Shown piece after piece: positions 9,140 to 16,635 of a stretch of 64,000 bases of DNA. The stretch lies in the NCBI RefSeq assembly GCF_003008595.1, contig NZ_CP027671.1, positions 1 to 64,000 of the forward strand, written 5' to 3'. The notes beneath the pieces were generated by a model. The model searched no databases. It worked only from the letters and a program-made list of their open reading frames with translations, and was not told where the DNA came from. The stretch comes from Simplicispira suum. GTDB lineage: Bacteria > Pseudomonadota > Gammaproteobacteria > Burkholderiales > Burkholderiaceae_C. Each line of letters begins with the position of its first letter. Position 1 is the first letter of the stretch. Made by a program: the position numbers and the translations under genes.

Positions 9140-10330
9140 ATGAGCAGTGCATCGCCCGTGCGGGACGGCCAGCGCGCCTGCATCGTCGGCATCGGCGAGA
9201 CGCGCTACACGAAGCGCGGCGAACAGGCCGGCCGCGGAGAATGGGCGCTGGCCTGCGAAGCTGCGCTCAATGCCACGCGCGACGCCGGGCTCGACCCGCG
9301 GCACATCGAAGGGCTCGCTTCGTACTCGGGCGACACCTCGCTGCCATGGCTGATGCAGCACGCGCTGGGCATCCAGCGCCTGCGTTTCGCCTCGATGGTG
9401 TGGGGCGGCGGCGGCAGCGGCGCATGCGGATCGCTGGCCCATGCCGTGGCCGCGGTGGAAAGCGGGCAGGCCGCGAACGTCCTGGTTTTCCGCTCGATCG
9501 TGCAGCGGCCCGGCAGCCGATATGGAGAGGCCGGCGGTTTTTCGGAGGTGCCGCAAATCGACCTTCTCGCTCCCTTCGGCATGCTGATGCCCGCGAGCAT
9601 GATGGCGCCGAGCTTCATCCGCTACATGTACGAATACGGAATCCGTACCGAGCATCTGGCGGAAGTAGCGATCGCCTTCCGCGACAACGCGCAGCGCAAC
9701 CCGCGCGCCGTCATGCACGGCCTTCCACTCTCGATGGACCAATACATGGCCGCGCGCATGATTGCTGAGCCGCTGCGCCTTTACGACTGTTGCCAGGAGA
9801 ACGACGGCGCATGCGCCCTGCTCGTGACCTCGGCAGAGCGCGCGCGCGACCTGCCCTGCAAGCCTGTGCGCGTGATGGCCGCGCAGCAAGGCGGCAACCC
9901 CGGCTGGGGCTCCGCGACGATGGGCAGCCACACCATGCCCGCCGCCGAGTACGGATGGGGCAACGGCGAGCAGCTCTCTCGGGACCTCTATGCCGGGGCC
10001 GGCTTATCGCCCTCGGAGGTAGACTTCGCGCAGATCTACGACCACTTCACGCCCGCCGTGCTGATGTCGCTGGAGAACTTCGGCCTGTGCGGCCGCGGCG
10101 AAGGCGGTGACTTCGTGGCGGACGGAAAGATTCGCCGAGGAGGCTCGATGCCACTCAACACCGCTGGCGGTCTGCTGTCGGAGGCATACATCCACGGCCT
10201 AAATCTCGTGGCCGAAGCCGTTCGCCAGCTGCGCGGCGAATCAACATCACAAGTGCCCGGTGCGCGGGTTGGCCTCGTCACGGCCGGCATCGGCTCGACT
10301 CCCATCAGCGCCGCAATCCTGGCCGTATGA
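9140..10330 (+). CDS. thiolase-fold protein lacking the thiolase cysteine (3 of 3)
   Basis: A 396-aa SCP-x/Ltp2-like protein opening ACIVGIGETRYTKRG. In the nucleophile region (MVWGGGGSGACGSLAHAVAA) the canonical Cys position is glycine; the cysteine four residues later is out of register. NTAGGLLSEAYIHGLNLVAEA replaces the usual GHPIGATG loop, which is typical of the lipid-transfer/aldolase branch. The frame is open further upstream, but that start would overlap the previous gene, so the ATG at 9140 was chosen. It overlaps by four bases with its own DUF35 gene, forming a second enzyme pair. Confidence 0.8.
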   Translation: MSSASPVRDGQRACIVGIGETRYTKRGEQAGRGEWALACEAALNATRDAGLDPRHIEGLASYSGDTSLPWLMQHALGIQRLRFASMVWGGGGSGACGSLAHAVAAVESGQAANVLVFRSIVQRPGSRYGEAGGFSEVPQIDLLAPFGMLMPASMMAPSFIRYMYEYGIRTEHLAEVAIAFRDNAQRNPRAVMHGLPLSMDQYMAARMIAEPLRLYDCCQENDGACALLVTSAERARDLPCKPVRVMAAQQGGNPGWGSATMGSHTMPAAEYGWGNGEQLSRDLYAGAGLSPSEVDFAQIYDHFTPAVLMSLENFGLCGRGEGGDFVADGKIRRGGSMPLNTAGGLLSEAYIHGLNLVAEAVRQLRGESTSQVPGARVGLVTAGIGSTPISAAILAV

Positions 10331-10770
10331 CCATGCCCAACTACCTGCCCGACCTGGGCCCGATCACAGCGCCCCAGCTGCCCGAACACATTTCTTTCTG
10401 GGAAAACTGCGCGAAGCGCGAGTTGCGCTTCCAGTGCTGCAGCGAATGTGAGCGCTGGCGCCACCCGCCGGCGCCCGTGTGCCCGCATTGCGGCTCTGCT
10501 GGCGCCACGTGGAAGCTCGCTCCACCCCGGGCGGAGCTCTTCAGCTACACGGTGGTACACCACGCGCCGACGCCCGCCTTGCGTGGTTACGTCCCTTACA
10601 ACATTGCCATCGTTGCCTTCACCGATCTCATCGACATCCGCATTGTGAGCAACGTGCTGAACATACTGCCGCAGGATCTATGCATCGGCATGCCGCTTCA
10701 GCTAGTGTGGCAGGATCAGGGCCCTGGGCGCGTGGTACCGCTGTTCGTGCGCGAAGGAGCGGCCGCATGA
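10327..10770 (+). CDS. DUF35 Zn-ribbon OB-fold protein
   Basis: A 147-aa protein with an intact zinc ribbon (SECERW, then CPHCGS, two CxxC-type knuckles) followed by an OB-fold (ELFSYTVVHHAP, YNIAIVAFTDLIDIRIVSNV). It is the partner of the thiolase-fold protein just before it, as the ATGA overlap shows. Known homologues are ChsH2's DUF35 domain and BbsA. Unlike the first DUF35 protein of this cluster, its metal site looks complete. Confidence 0.86.
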   Translation: MTMPNYLPDLGPITAPQLPEHISFWENCAKRELRFQCCSECERWRHPPAPVCPHCGSAGATWKLAPPRAELFSYTVVHHAPTPALRGYVPYNIAIVAFTDLIDIRIVSNVLNILPQDLCIGMPLQLVWQDQGPGRVVPLFVREGAAA

Positions 10771-11819
10771 GCGAGCTGCTCTACCCGGCCGGCGAACCAC
10801 CTGTGCCCGGCCACGCCGTGGAGGTCGCGACGGGCGTGCTGTGGCTGCGCATGCCGATGCCGTTCGCCCTGAGCCACATCAATTTCTGGGCAATCCGCGA
10901 CGGCGATGCTTGGGCCATCGTGGACAGCGGCCTGCACACGGTGGAGACCGCCACCGCGTGGCTGCAGCTCGTCGCGCCCGACGGCCCGCTGCAGGGCCGC
11001 CGCGTCTCGCGCGTGTTCGCGACCCACATGCATCCCGACCATGTCGGCATGGCCGGCTGGCTCACGCGCCGCTTCGACTGCCAGCTCTGGATGTCGCGGC
11101 TCGAGTACCTGCACTGCCGCATGCTCGTGGTGGACACCGGGCGCGAAGCCCCGGCCGACGGCGTGCGCTTCTACCAGCGCGCCGGCTGGCAGGACCCGCA
11201 GATCGAAACCTATCGCGCGCGCTTCGGCGCCTTCGGCCGGATGATCCACCCGCTGCCGGACAGCTTCCAGCGGCTCGAGGACGGTGCGGTGCTGCGCATC
11301 GGCGAACATGACTGGCATGTGGTGATCGGCCGCGGCCACTCACCCGAGCATGCATGCCTGCACTGCCCCGCGCTGCGGCTGCTGATCTCGGGCGACCAGG
11401 TGCTCCCGCGCATCACTTCGAACGTTTCCGTGCACCCGACGGAGCCCGCGGCGGACCCCTTGACCGAATGGCTGGAGAGCCTGACCGAGATCGCGCGACG
11501 TGTGTCCGACGACGTGCTGGTTCTGCCCGCGCACAACGAGCCTTTTACCGGCCTGCACGAGCGGCTGCGGCAGCTGGAAAGCAGCGTGATGCAGGCTCTC
11601 GAGCAATTGCGCATCAAATTGCTGGAGCCGCGGCGTGTGGTCGATGTGTTCGACGCGCTGTTCCGGCGGGCGGTGGGCGATGACCCACACCTCCTGAGCA
11701 TGGCCACCGGCGAAAGCGTGGCGCACATCAATTTCCTGCGTCAGCGCGGCGAAGCGGAAATCGAACGGATTGAAGACGGTGTCGAGTGGTACCGGCTTAC
11801 ACCGGGGAGGGATTCATGA
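10767..11819 (+). CDS. metallo-beta-lactamase-fold hydrolase
   Basis: A 350-aa binuclear metal hydrolase. Residues 87-92 give HMHPDH, the HxHxDH motif. Later GHSPEHACL and SGDQVLPRI supply further metal ligands, and PAHNEPF closes the core. A helical C-terminal extension of about 100 residues follows (VVDVFDALFRRAVG), as in the glyoxalase-II/RNase-Z-like group often found in acyl-CoA clusters. Start at 10767 because its ATG overlaps the previous stop. A thioesterase or lactonase role on a CoA intermediate is plausible; the substrate is unknown. Confidence 0.82.
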   Translation: MSELLYPAGEPPVPGHAVEVATGVLWLRMPMPFALSHINFWAIRDGDAWAIVDSGLHTVETATAWLQLVAPDGPLQGRRVSRVFATHMHPDHVGMAGWLTRRFDCQLWMSRLEYLHCRMLVVDTGREAPADGVRFYQRAGWQDPQIETYRARFGAFGRMIHPLPDSFQRLEDGAVLRIGEHDWHVVIGRGHSPEHACLHCPALRLLISGDQVLPRITSNVSVHPTEPAADPLTEWLESLTEIARRVSDDVLVLPAHNEPFTGLHERLRQLESSVMQALEQLRIKLLEPRRVVDVFDALFRRAVGDDPHLLSMATGESVAHINFLRQRGEAEIERIEDGVEWYRLTPGRDS

Positions 11820-12589
11820 ATCAATTGCAAGGGCTCACCGCCGTCGTGACGGGCGGCACCACAGGCATCGGGCTCGCGTGCGCGCATGCCTTGCTGGCCG
11901 CCGGAGCCGAATCAGTCCTCGTCAACGGCCGGGATGCCGCGCGCGCCGAAGCAGCGCGGAAGTCGCTGGAATGCCAATTCCCGCACGCCCGCGTGCTGTG
12001 CGCCGCGGGCGACATGGGGCATGCCGAAGATGCGGCACGGGTGATGTCCGCCGCCCATGAGGGTCTCGGGCGCATCGACGCGCTGGTGAACTCCACCGGC
12101 GGCACCGACGTCCCCAAGCTGCTGCATGAGACCGCGCTGGAGGACATTGCTGGGATCCTGGATCGAACGCTGCTGCCGCAGCTCACAAGCTGCCGCGCGG
12201 CTTTGCCTTATCTGCGCACCGCCGGCCGCGGCTGCGTGATCAACATCGCCTCCGACGCCGCGAAGTTGCCCACGCCCGGCGAGGCGGTGATCGGCGCCTC
12301 GATGGCCGGCATTGTGATGTTCACGCGCACGCTCGCGATCGAGGGCCGCCGGAGCGGCATCCGCGCGAACGTGGTCACGCCTTCGATGACCACCGGCACG
12401 CGCCATTTCGACACGGTCATGGCCGACCCTTTCTGCGCCAAGATGTTCGCCAAGGCGGAGAAGATGGCGGCGCTCGGAGTCGTCACGAAAGACGAGTTGG
12501 CGCAACTTGTGGTGTTCCTCGCCTCACCCGCCGCAGCCAAGATCACGGGGCAGGCGATCAGCATGAATGGGGGGATTTCAGCCCTATGA
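11816..12589 (+). CDS. SDR-family protein with degenerate catalytic site
   Basis: A 257-aa short-chain dehydrogenase/reductase fold. The NAD(P) motif TGGTTGIG is intact near residues 12-19 and the catalytic serine region reads NIAS (S146). The YxxxK motif, however, is replaced by IGASM, giving Ile159 and Met163 in the Tyr and Lys positions. The C-terminal GQAISMNGGIS motif is normal. Start at 11816 (ATGA overlap with the hydrolase). It may be non-catalytic, use another acid/base, or catalyse a non-redox step. Placement between the hydrolase and the thiolase suggests a role in the pathway. Confidence 0.8.
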   Translation: MNQLQGLTAVVTGGTTGIGLACAHALLAAGAESVLVNGRDAARAEAARKSLECQFPHARVLCAAGDMGHAEDAARVMSAAHEGLGRIDALVNSTGGTDVPKLLHETALEDIAGILDRTLLPQLTSCRAALPYLRTAGRGCVINIASDAAKLPTPGEAVIGASMAGIVMFTRTLAIEGRRSGIRANVVTPSMTTGTRHFDTVMADPFCAKMFAKAEKMAALGVVTKDELAQLVVFLASPAAAKITGQAISMNGGISAL

Positions 12590-13839
12590 ACACCGAACCC
12601 GTTTTCATTATCGGCGTCGGCCACACACCATTCGGCAAGCATGCTAACCTGTCGGTGCGCGAACTCGCGCGGGGCGCCACCACGTCGGCCATGAACGACG
12701 CCGGCATCGGCCTCGGCGCCGTGCAAGCGGCCTTCTTCTCCAATGCGACGCAAGGCCACATGGAAGGCCAGGAAATGATCCGCGGCGAGATCGTGCTGCG
12801 CAGCATGGGCGTGGGCGGGATCCCGGTGTTCAATGTGGAAAACGCGTGCGCCAGCGCCAGCTCCGCATTCAAACTGGCCGTCAACGCCTTGCGCGCGGGC
12901 GATGCCGACGTGGCGCTCGCGCTGGGCGCCGAGAAGATGTTCTCCCCGGACCGCGACCGCATGATGAGCGTCTTCGACGGTGCGTGGGACGTCGCGACGG
13001 CGCAAGAGAACGCGCGGCGGCTCGTCGAGCTGGGCGCGGGCGTCGATGTGCCGGACGGCACCACCTCGCCACGCCCCTACAGCGTCTTCATGGATGTCTA
13101 CGCGGCCTTCGCGCGCTACCACATGAAGCGTTTCGGCACGACGCAGCGCCAGCTGGCGGTGGTCGCCGCGAAGAACCACGAGCACTCGGCCGCAAACACA
13201 CTGTCTCAGTACCGCAAAGTGTTCACGGTCGACGAAGTGCTCGCGGCCCCGCCCATCACCTATCCACTCACGCTGCCAATGTGTTCGCCCATTTCGGACG
13301 GCGCTGCCGCAGCCATCGTCGCGACCCGAGAGGGCATGCAGCGTCTTGGCATCGACGCGAGGCGCGCGGTTCGTGTGCTCGCCTGCGTGGTGCAGTCGGG
13401 CAGCGATCGCGCCCCGGACGAAGTGGAGCGCCACTGCACCGCGCTTGCCGCGAAACGAGCGTACGAAGTCGCAGGCCTGGGTCCCCGGGACATCGATGTG
13501 GCCGAAGTGCACGACGCCACCGCGATGGGAGAAATCATCCAGGTAGAGAACCTCGGGTTCTGTGACTACGGGGACGGCGGCCCGCTTGCAGAACGCGGCG
13601 AAACGCGCATCGGCGGCCGCATCCCCGTCAACTCTTCGGGCGGCCTCGAATCGAAGGGCCATCCCATCGGCGCGACCGGGCTGTCCCAGATCCACGAGCT
13701 CGTCACACAACTGCGCGGCGAGGCAGGCGCACGACAAGTGAATGGCGCGCGCACGGCGATCGCCGAGAACGGCGGCGGGCTGCATGGTATCGAGGAAGCG
13801 GTGGCCTGCATCACTATCCTTCAACGCACGCAGGACTGA
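12586..13839 (+). CDS. thiolase with intact catalytic cysteine
   Basis: A 417-aa SCP-x-type thiolase that probably cleaves a 3-ketoacyl-CoA to release acetyl- or propionyl-CoA. Unlike the three paralogues upstream it keeps the nucleophile (NVENACASASSAF, Cys88), the HDAT motif in VAEVHDATAMGE and the GHPIGATG loop near the C-terminus. It overlaps the previous gene by four bases. It is the best candidate for the actual thiolytic step, leaving the Cys-less homologues for aldol-type cleavage. Confidence 0.9.
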   Translation: MNTEPVFIIGVGHTPFGKHANLSVRELARGATTSAMNDAGIGLGAVQAAFFSNATQGHMEGQEMIRGEIVLRSMGVGGIPVFNVENACASASSAFKLAVNALRAGDADVALALGAEKMFSPDRDRMMSVFDGAWDVATAQENARRLVELGAGVDVPDGTTSPRPYSVFMDVYAAFARYHMKRFGTTQRQLAVVAAKNHEHSAANTLSQYRKVFTVDEVLAAPPITYPLTLPMCSPISDGAAAAIVATREGMQRLGIDARRAVRVLACVVQSGSDRAPDEVERHCTALAAKRAYEVAGLGPRDIDVAEVHDATAMGEIIQVENLGFCDYGDGGPLAERGETRIGGRIPVNSSGGLESKGHPIGATGLSQIHELVTQLRGEAGARQVNGARTAIAENGGGLHGIEEAVACITILQRTQD

Positions 13840-13850
13840 CAGGAAAAGCA

Positions 13851-14615
13851 ATGGACCCAAAGGGAAAGACCGCCGTCGTGACCGGTGCGGGCTCGGGCCT
13901 GGGCCGCGCAACATGCGACGAGCTGAAGACAGCCGGTGCCACTGTGTTCGCCTTCGAGCGCGACGCAGGCCGTGTGGAGTCGCTGCGCGCGGCGGGCATC
14001 GAGGCCTTGCAGGTGGACGTCGCCTCGGAAGCGTCGGTGCGCGATGCCGTGGCGCACGTCAAGTCGCGGGTGGGCGCACTGCACGTTTCGGTGAACTGCG
14101 CGGGCATCTTGCGCGCGGCCAAGACGATCGCCCGCGGCGAGGTTTTTCCGCTTCAGGACTGGGACGACACCATCGCCGTCAACCTCACGGGCACGTTCAA
14201 CGTCGTGCGCTTTGCCGCGCTCGCGATGAGCGTGAACGAGCCCGACGCCACCACCGGCGAGCGCGGGGTGATCGTGAACGTGGCTTCGGGCGCGGCCACG
14301 CAGGGCCAGGTGGGCCAGGCGGCCTATAGCGCAAGCAAGGCGGGCGTCATGGGCATGACGCTGCCCATAGCACGTGACCTGGCGGATCACGCGATTCGTG
14401 TCGTCACGATCGCGCCGGGCCTGTTCGACACGGCGATGGTGGCCAGCATGACAGACAAGGTACGTGACGCGCTCATCGACCGGATGGTTCTCTTTCCAAA
14501 GCGGCGCGGGCGGCCCGAGGAATTTGCACGGCTGGTGCGCCATGTCCTCGAAAATGAATACATCAACGCGACTATGCTGCACATCGATGCCGGGGTGAGG
14601 ACAACGCCGCGATGA
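13851..14615 (+). CDS. SDR-family 3-hydroxyacyl-CoA dehydrogenase-like protein
   Basis: A 254-aa short-chain dehydrogenase with complete motifs: TGAGSGLG at residues 11-18, NCAG at 82-85, the catalytic serine near 146, and Tyr159/Lys163 in YSASK. The insert between strand 4 and the active site ([18 protein letters not shown]) resembles type II 3-hydroxyacyl-CoA dehydrogenases (HSD17B10-like). It would make the 3-keto substrate of the thiolase encoded 11 bases upstream. A GACAGGAAAA ribosome site precedes the ATG. Confidence 0.87.
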   Translation: MDPKGKTAVVTGAGSGLGRATCDELKTAGATVFAFERDAGRVESLRAAGIEALQVDVASEASVRDAVAHVKSRVGALHVSVNCAGILRAAKTIARGEVFPLQDWDDTIAVNLTGTFNVVRFAALAMSVNEPDATTGERGVIVNVASGAATQGQVGQAAYSASKAGVMGMTLPIARDLADHAIRVVTIAPGLFDTAMVASMTDKVRDALIDRMVLFPKRRGRPEEFARLVRHVLENEYINATMLHIDAGVRTTPR

Positions 14616-15775
14616 CACCCTCAACCGGCGTATTTGTCGTGCAGGCACACGAACGCATCGTGTTCGGCCAGCCGGCAGGAGAGACGGTCGCTGACGAGGC
14701 AGTGCGGCATGCCGCTCGTCGTGTTTTCCTAGTCACCAACCGGTCGCTGGCACATCTGGACGACGGCCCCGTGCAGCGCGTGGTGAAGGCACTCGGCATG
14801 CGGCATGCCGGCACGTTCGCAGCGATGTCGGCCCATTCGCGTTGTGAGGACGTGGTGGCTGCCGCGAACATGGCGCGCAACGCCGGAGCTGACCTTCTGG
14901 TCGCTATTGGAGGTGGCTCCGTCATCGACGGCACCAAGGCAGCACTTCTTTGCTTATGGCACAACCTCGACACAATAAAGCAGTTGACGGGCCTTGCGGG
15001 CAGCCCGCACGATGCAGACATGCCCGTTGCGCACGCGGTCAGAGCGATAGCCGTTCCCACCACCTTCAGTGCAGCCGAATTTACCAGCGCGGCTGCAGTG
15101 AACGACGAGGCCACCCGCACAAAGCACGTGCTCTCGCATCGTTTGTTCGCGCCGCAATCGGTCGTGCTTGACCCAGAAGCCACGCTCCCCACGCCGTTGC
15201 AGTTACTGCTCGCAACAGGCATGCGTGCGATCGATCATGCCGTGGAGACCTACTGTTCGCTCGCGGCCAATCCCGTGACGGAAATGTTTTCCATGCAGGG
15301 GCTGAAGCTGCTCGCGCAAGCCTTGCCGGCTATCGTCGACGATCCACATGACCTCGCGACACGCTTGCAGGCGCAGTTGGGCATGTGGCAAGCGGTCGCG
15401 CCCGTGGCAGCCGGCGTGAGCGTCGGCGCGAGCCACGGCATCGGCTACGTTCTGGGCGGCAGTTATGGGGTACCGCACGGCGAGACTTCTTGCGTACTGC
15501 TTCCGGCCGTGCTGCGCTGGAACGCGGAAGTGAACGCGGTGCGGCAGCGCGAGCTGGCACGAGCGGTCGGCGCGCCTAACGAAGACCTCCCGGCCTTCAT
15601 CGCCCGTCTGGTCGAGAACCTTGGCCTACCGCGATCTTTAGACGACTTGGGTATCCGAGGCAACGATCTGGACGATATCGCGATACGCGCGCTCGTTTAT
15701 CCCGCAGTCGCCGCCAACCCTCGGAGCATCCACTCAGAGGCCGATGTGCGCCGCATCCTCGAGACTGCACGTTGA
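14612..15775 (+). CDS. iron-ADH superfamily reductase, maleylacetate-reductase-like
   Basis: A 387-aa enzyme of the dehydroquinate-synthase/Fe-ADH fold. It has the nucleotide-binding GGGSVIDGTKA near residue 100, AVPTTFSAAEFT, and the ligand-bearing GASHGIGYVLGGSYGVPHGE segment. In TGMRAIDHAVE the usual first metal ligand Asp is Arg205, while His209 is kept. Maleylacetate reductases also lack this Asp and work without metal, so a metal-free reductase is likely. It overlaps the SDR by four bases and ends the operon. No ring-cleaving dioxygenase lies beside it, so maleylacetate itself is not a certain substrate. Confidence 0.82.
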   Translation: MTPSTGVFVVQAHERIVFGQPAGETVADEAVRHAARRVFLVTNRSLAHLDDGPVQRVVKALGMRHAGTFAAMSAHSRCEDVVAAANMARNAGADLLVAIGGGSVIDGTKAALLCLWHNLDTIKQLTGLAGSPHDADMPVAHAVRAIAVPTTFSAAEFTSAAAVNDEATRTKHVLSHRLFAPQSVVLDPEATLPTPLQLLLATGMRAIDHAVETYCSLAANPVTEMFSMQGLKLLAQALPAIVDDPHDLATRLQAQLGMWQAVAPVAAGVSVGASHGIGYVLGGSYGVPHGETSCVLLPAVLRWNAEVNAVRQRELARAVGAPNEDLPAFIARLVENLGLPRSLDDLGIRGNDLDDIAIRALVYPAVAANPRSIHSEADVRRILETAR

Positions 15776-16069
15776 GTTGGTTAGAGCAGTTTTGTGCAAG
15801 GCACGCACCGCTTCGCAGTGGTCCGGCTCCATGTGTGCAATCGCTTGGTAGCAGCCAACGGTCAATGTCCCGCTCGAGGCCAAGCGATAGGTTTCCCTCT
15901 CCTTCTCGCGCAAGGCGCCAGCGGAAAGCGGTCTGCGAATCGCGATACTAATAGACCCCGGGGGAATCCCTGCACCTTGGACAATCGCCATCTGGGTCAG
16001 ACCCACCCATCTGCGCCGGTCCAATGCCGTCTTTATGTACGCCAAGACCTTCTGATCGTTCGCACTCAA
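15734..16069 (-). CDS. small winged-helix-like protein, possibly 5'-truncated
   Basis: A 111-aa frame whose first 60 residues (KVLAYIKTALDRRRWVGLTQM, then GAGIPPGSISIAIRRPLSAGALR and RETYRLAS) look like a winged-helix DNA-binding domain; the remainder is not recognised. The start would be TTG at the very edge of the umuC fragment, and the frame is open beyond it, so its true N-terminus may have been lost at the junction. The 3' end overlaps the end of the reductase gene tail to tail. It could be a decayed gene. Confidence 0.4.
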   Translation of the reverse strand: MSANDQKVLAYIKTALDRRRWVGLTQMAIVQGAGIPPGSISIAIRRPLSAGALREKERETYRLASSGTLTVGCYQAIAHMEPDHCEAVRALHKTALTNSTCSLEDAAHIGL

Positions 16070-16236
16070 GCCTTGGGGTGCGCCTGGGCCATCTCTGGCA
16101 CGAGATTCGACACCTGGAGAAGGGAGCCGGTCTTGTTGCCCTCTCAGCCAACTTCCCGCTGTATGGCGACATGTCTGATCGCATGGCCAGCCTGGTGGCT
16201 GCGCTGGGTCACCGGCACGAGGTGTATTCGATGCAA
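16066..16236 (+). pseudogene. umuC: umuC fragment (5' side of the disrupted gene)
   Basis: Translation gives GVRLGHLWHEIRHLEKGAG followed by LVALSANFPLYGDMSDRMAS and a stretch ending HEVYS. This is the conserved segment of the Y-family DNA polymerase V catalytic subunit just before the catalytic YSIDE motif. Similarity stops exactly at YS and the N-terminal roughly 60 residues are absent. The C-terminal half of the same gene appears in the same orientation at about 26256-26977, ten kilobases away. The gene is therefore broken and an island lies between its parts. Confidence 0.82.
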
Positions 16237-16635
16237 CTTATACCCAAAACTGCCATAGATGCATCGAAGGCGATCATTTTACCTGGGGATAAGCCATTGA
16301 GGTCAACTATGTAAATTGACGGCGTCGTACATAGTTGGATTAAATGCGCGATGCAACATCGGTGTTGCGCCGTTCCCCGGCCAGAACGATGGCGGACGGC
16401 AGACGCTCGCCGCCTTTGCGAACCGCATCGTCGGCCCACTGAGCGGCAGGACTGCAGTGGCGACCAAAGGACGCATCGGACATGGCACCCGCCAGCCGCA
16501 GTCATAGCCAGCACCGTGTCGCGACAGCTTCGTGCCCAAAGCCGACCTCCCCACGACCGGCGAGGCACAGGCTTTGAGCTAGGCCCAGGTGGCTGAGAGA
16601 AATCATCCCCGCCCGACGTTGAACTCGATGCAACT
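16228..16635. repeat. 386-bp spacer between two 11-bp direct repeats
   Basis: TCGATGCAACT occurs at 16228-16238, right at the end of the umuC fragment, and again at 16625-16635, overlapping the stop codon of the GAP1-like gene. Between them lie about 386 bases in which no convincing gene is visible in any frame. The layout fits a small insertion with a target duplication, or the end region of the island. No terminal inverted repeat was seen. Confidence 0.5.

Noticed and set aside
10479..10766. Upstream extension of the metallo-beta-lactamase-fold gene
   Set aside because: Overlaps the DUF35 gene completely. The conserved protein starts at 10767 with a four-base overlap.
12208..13914. 568-codon minus-strand open frame
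   Set aside because: Antisense to the SDR and thiolase genes, rich in His/Arg/Ala as expected for the complement of GC-rich coding DNA, with no family resemblance.
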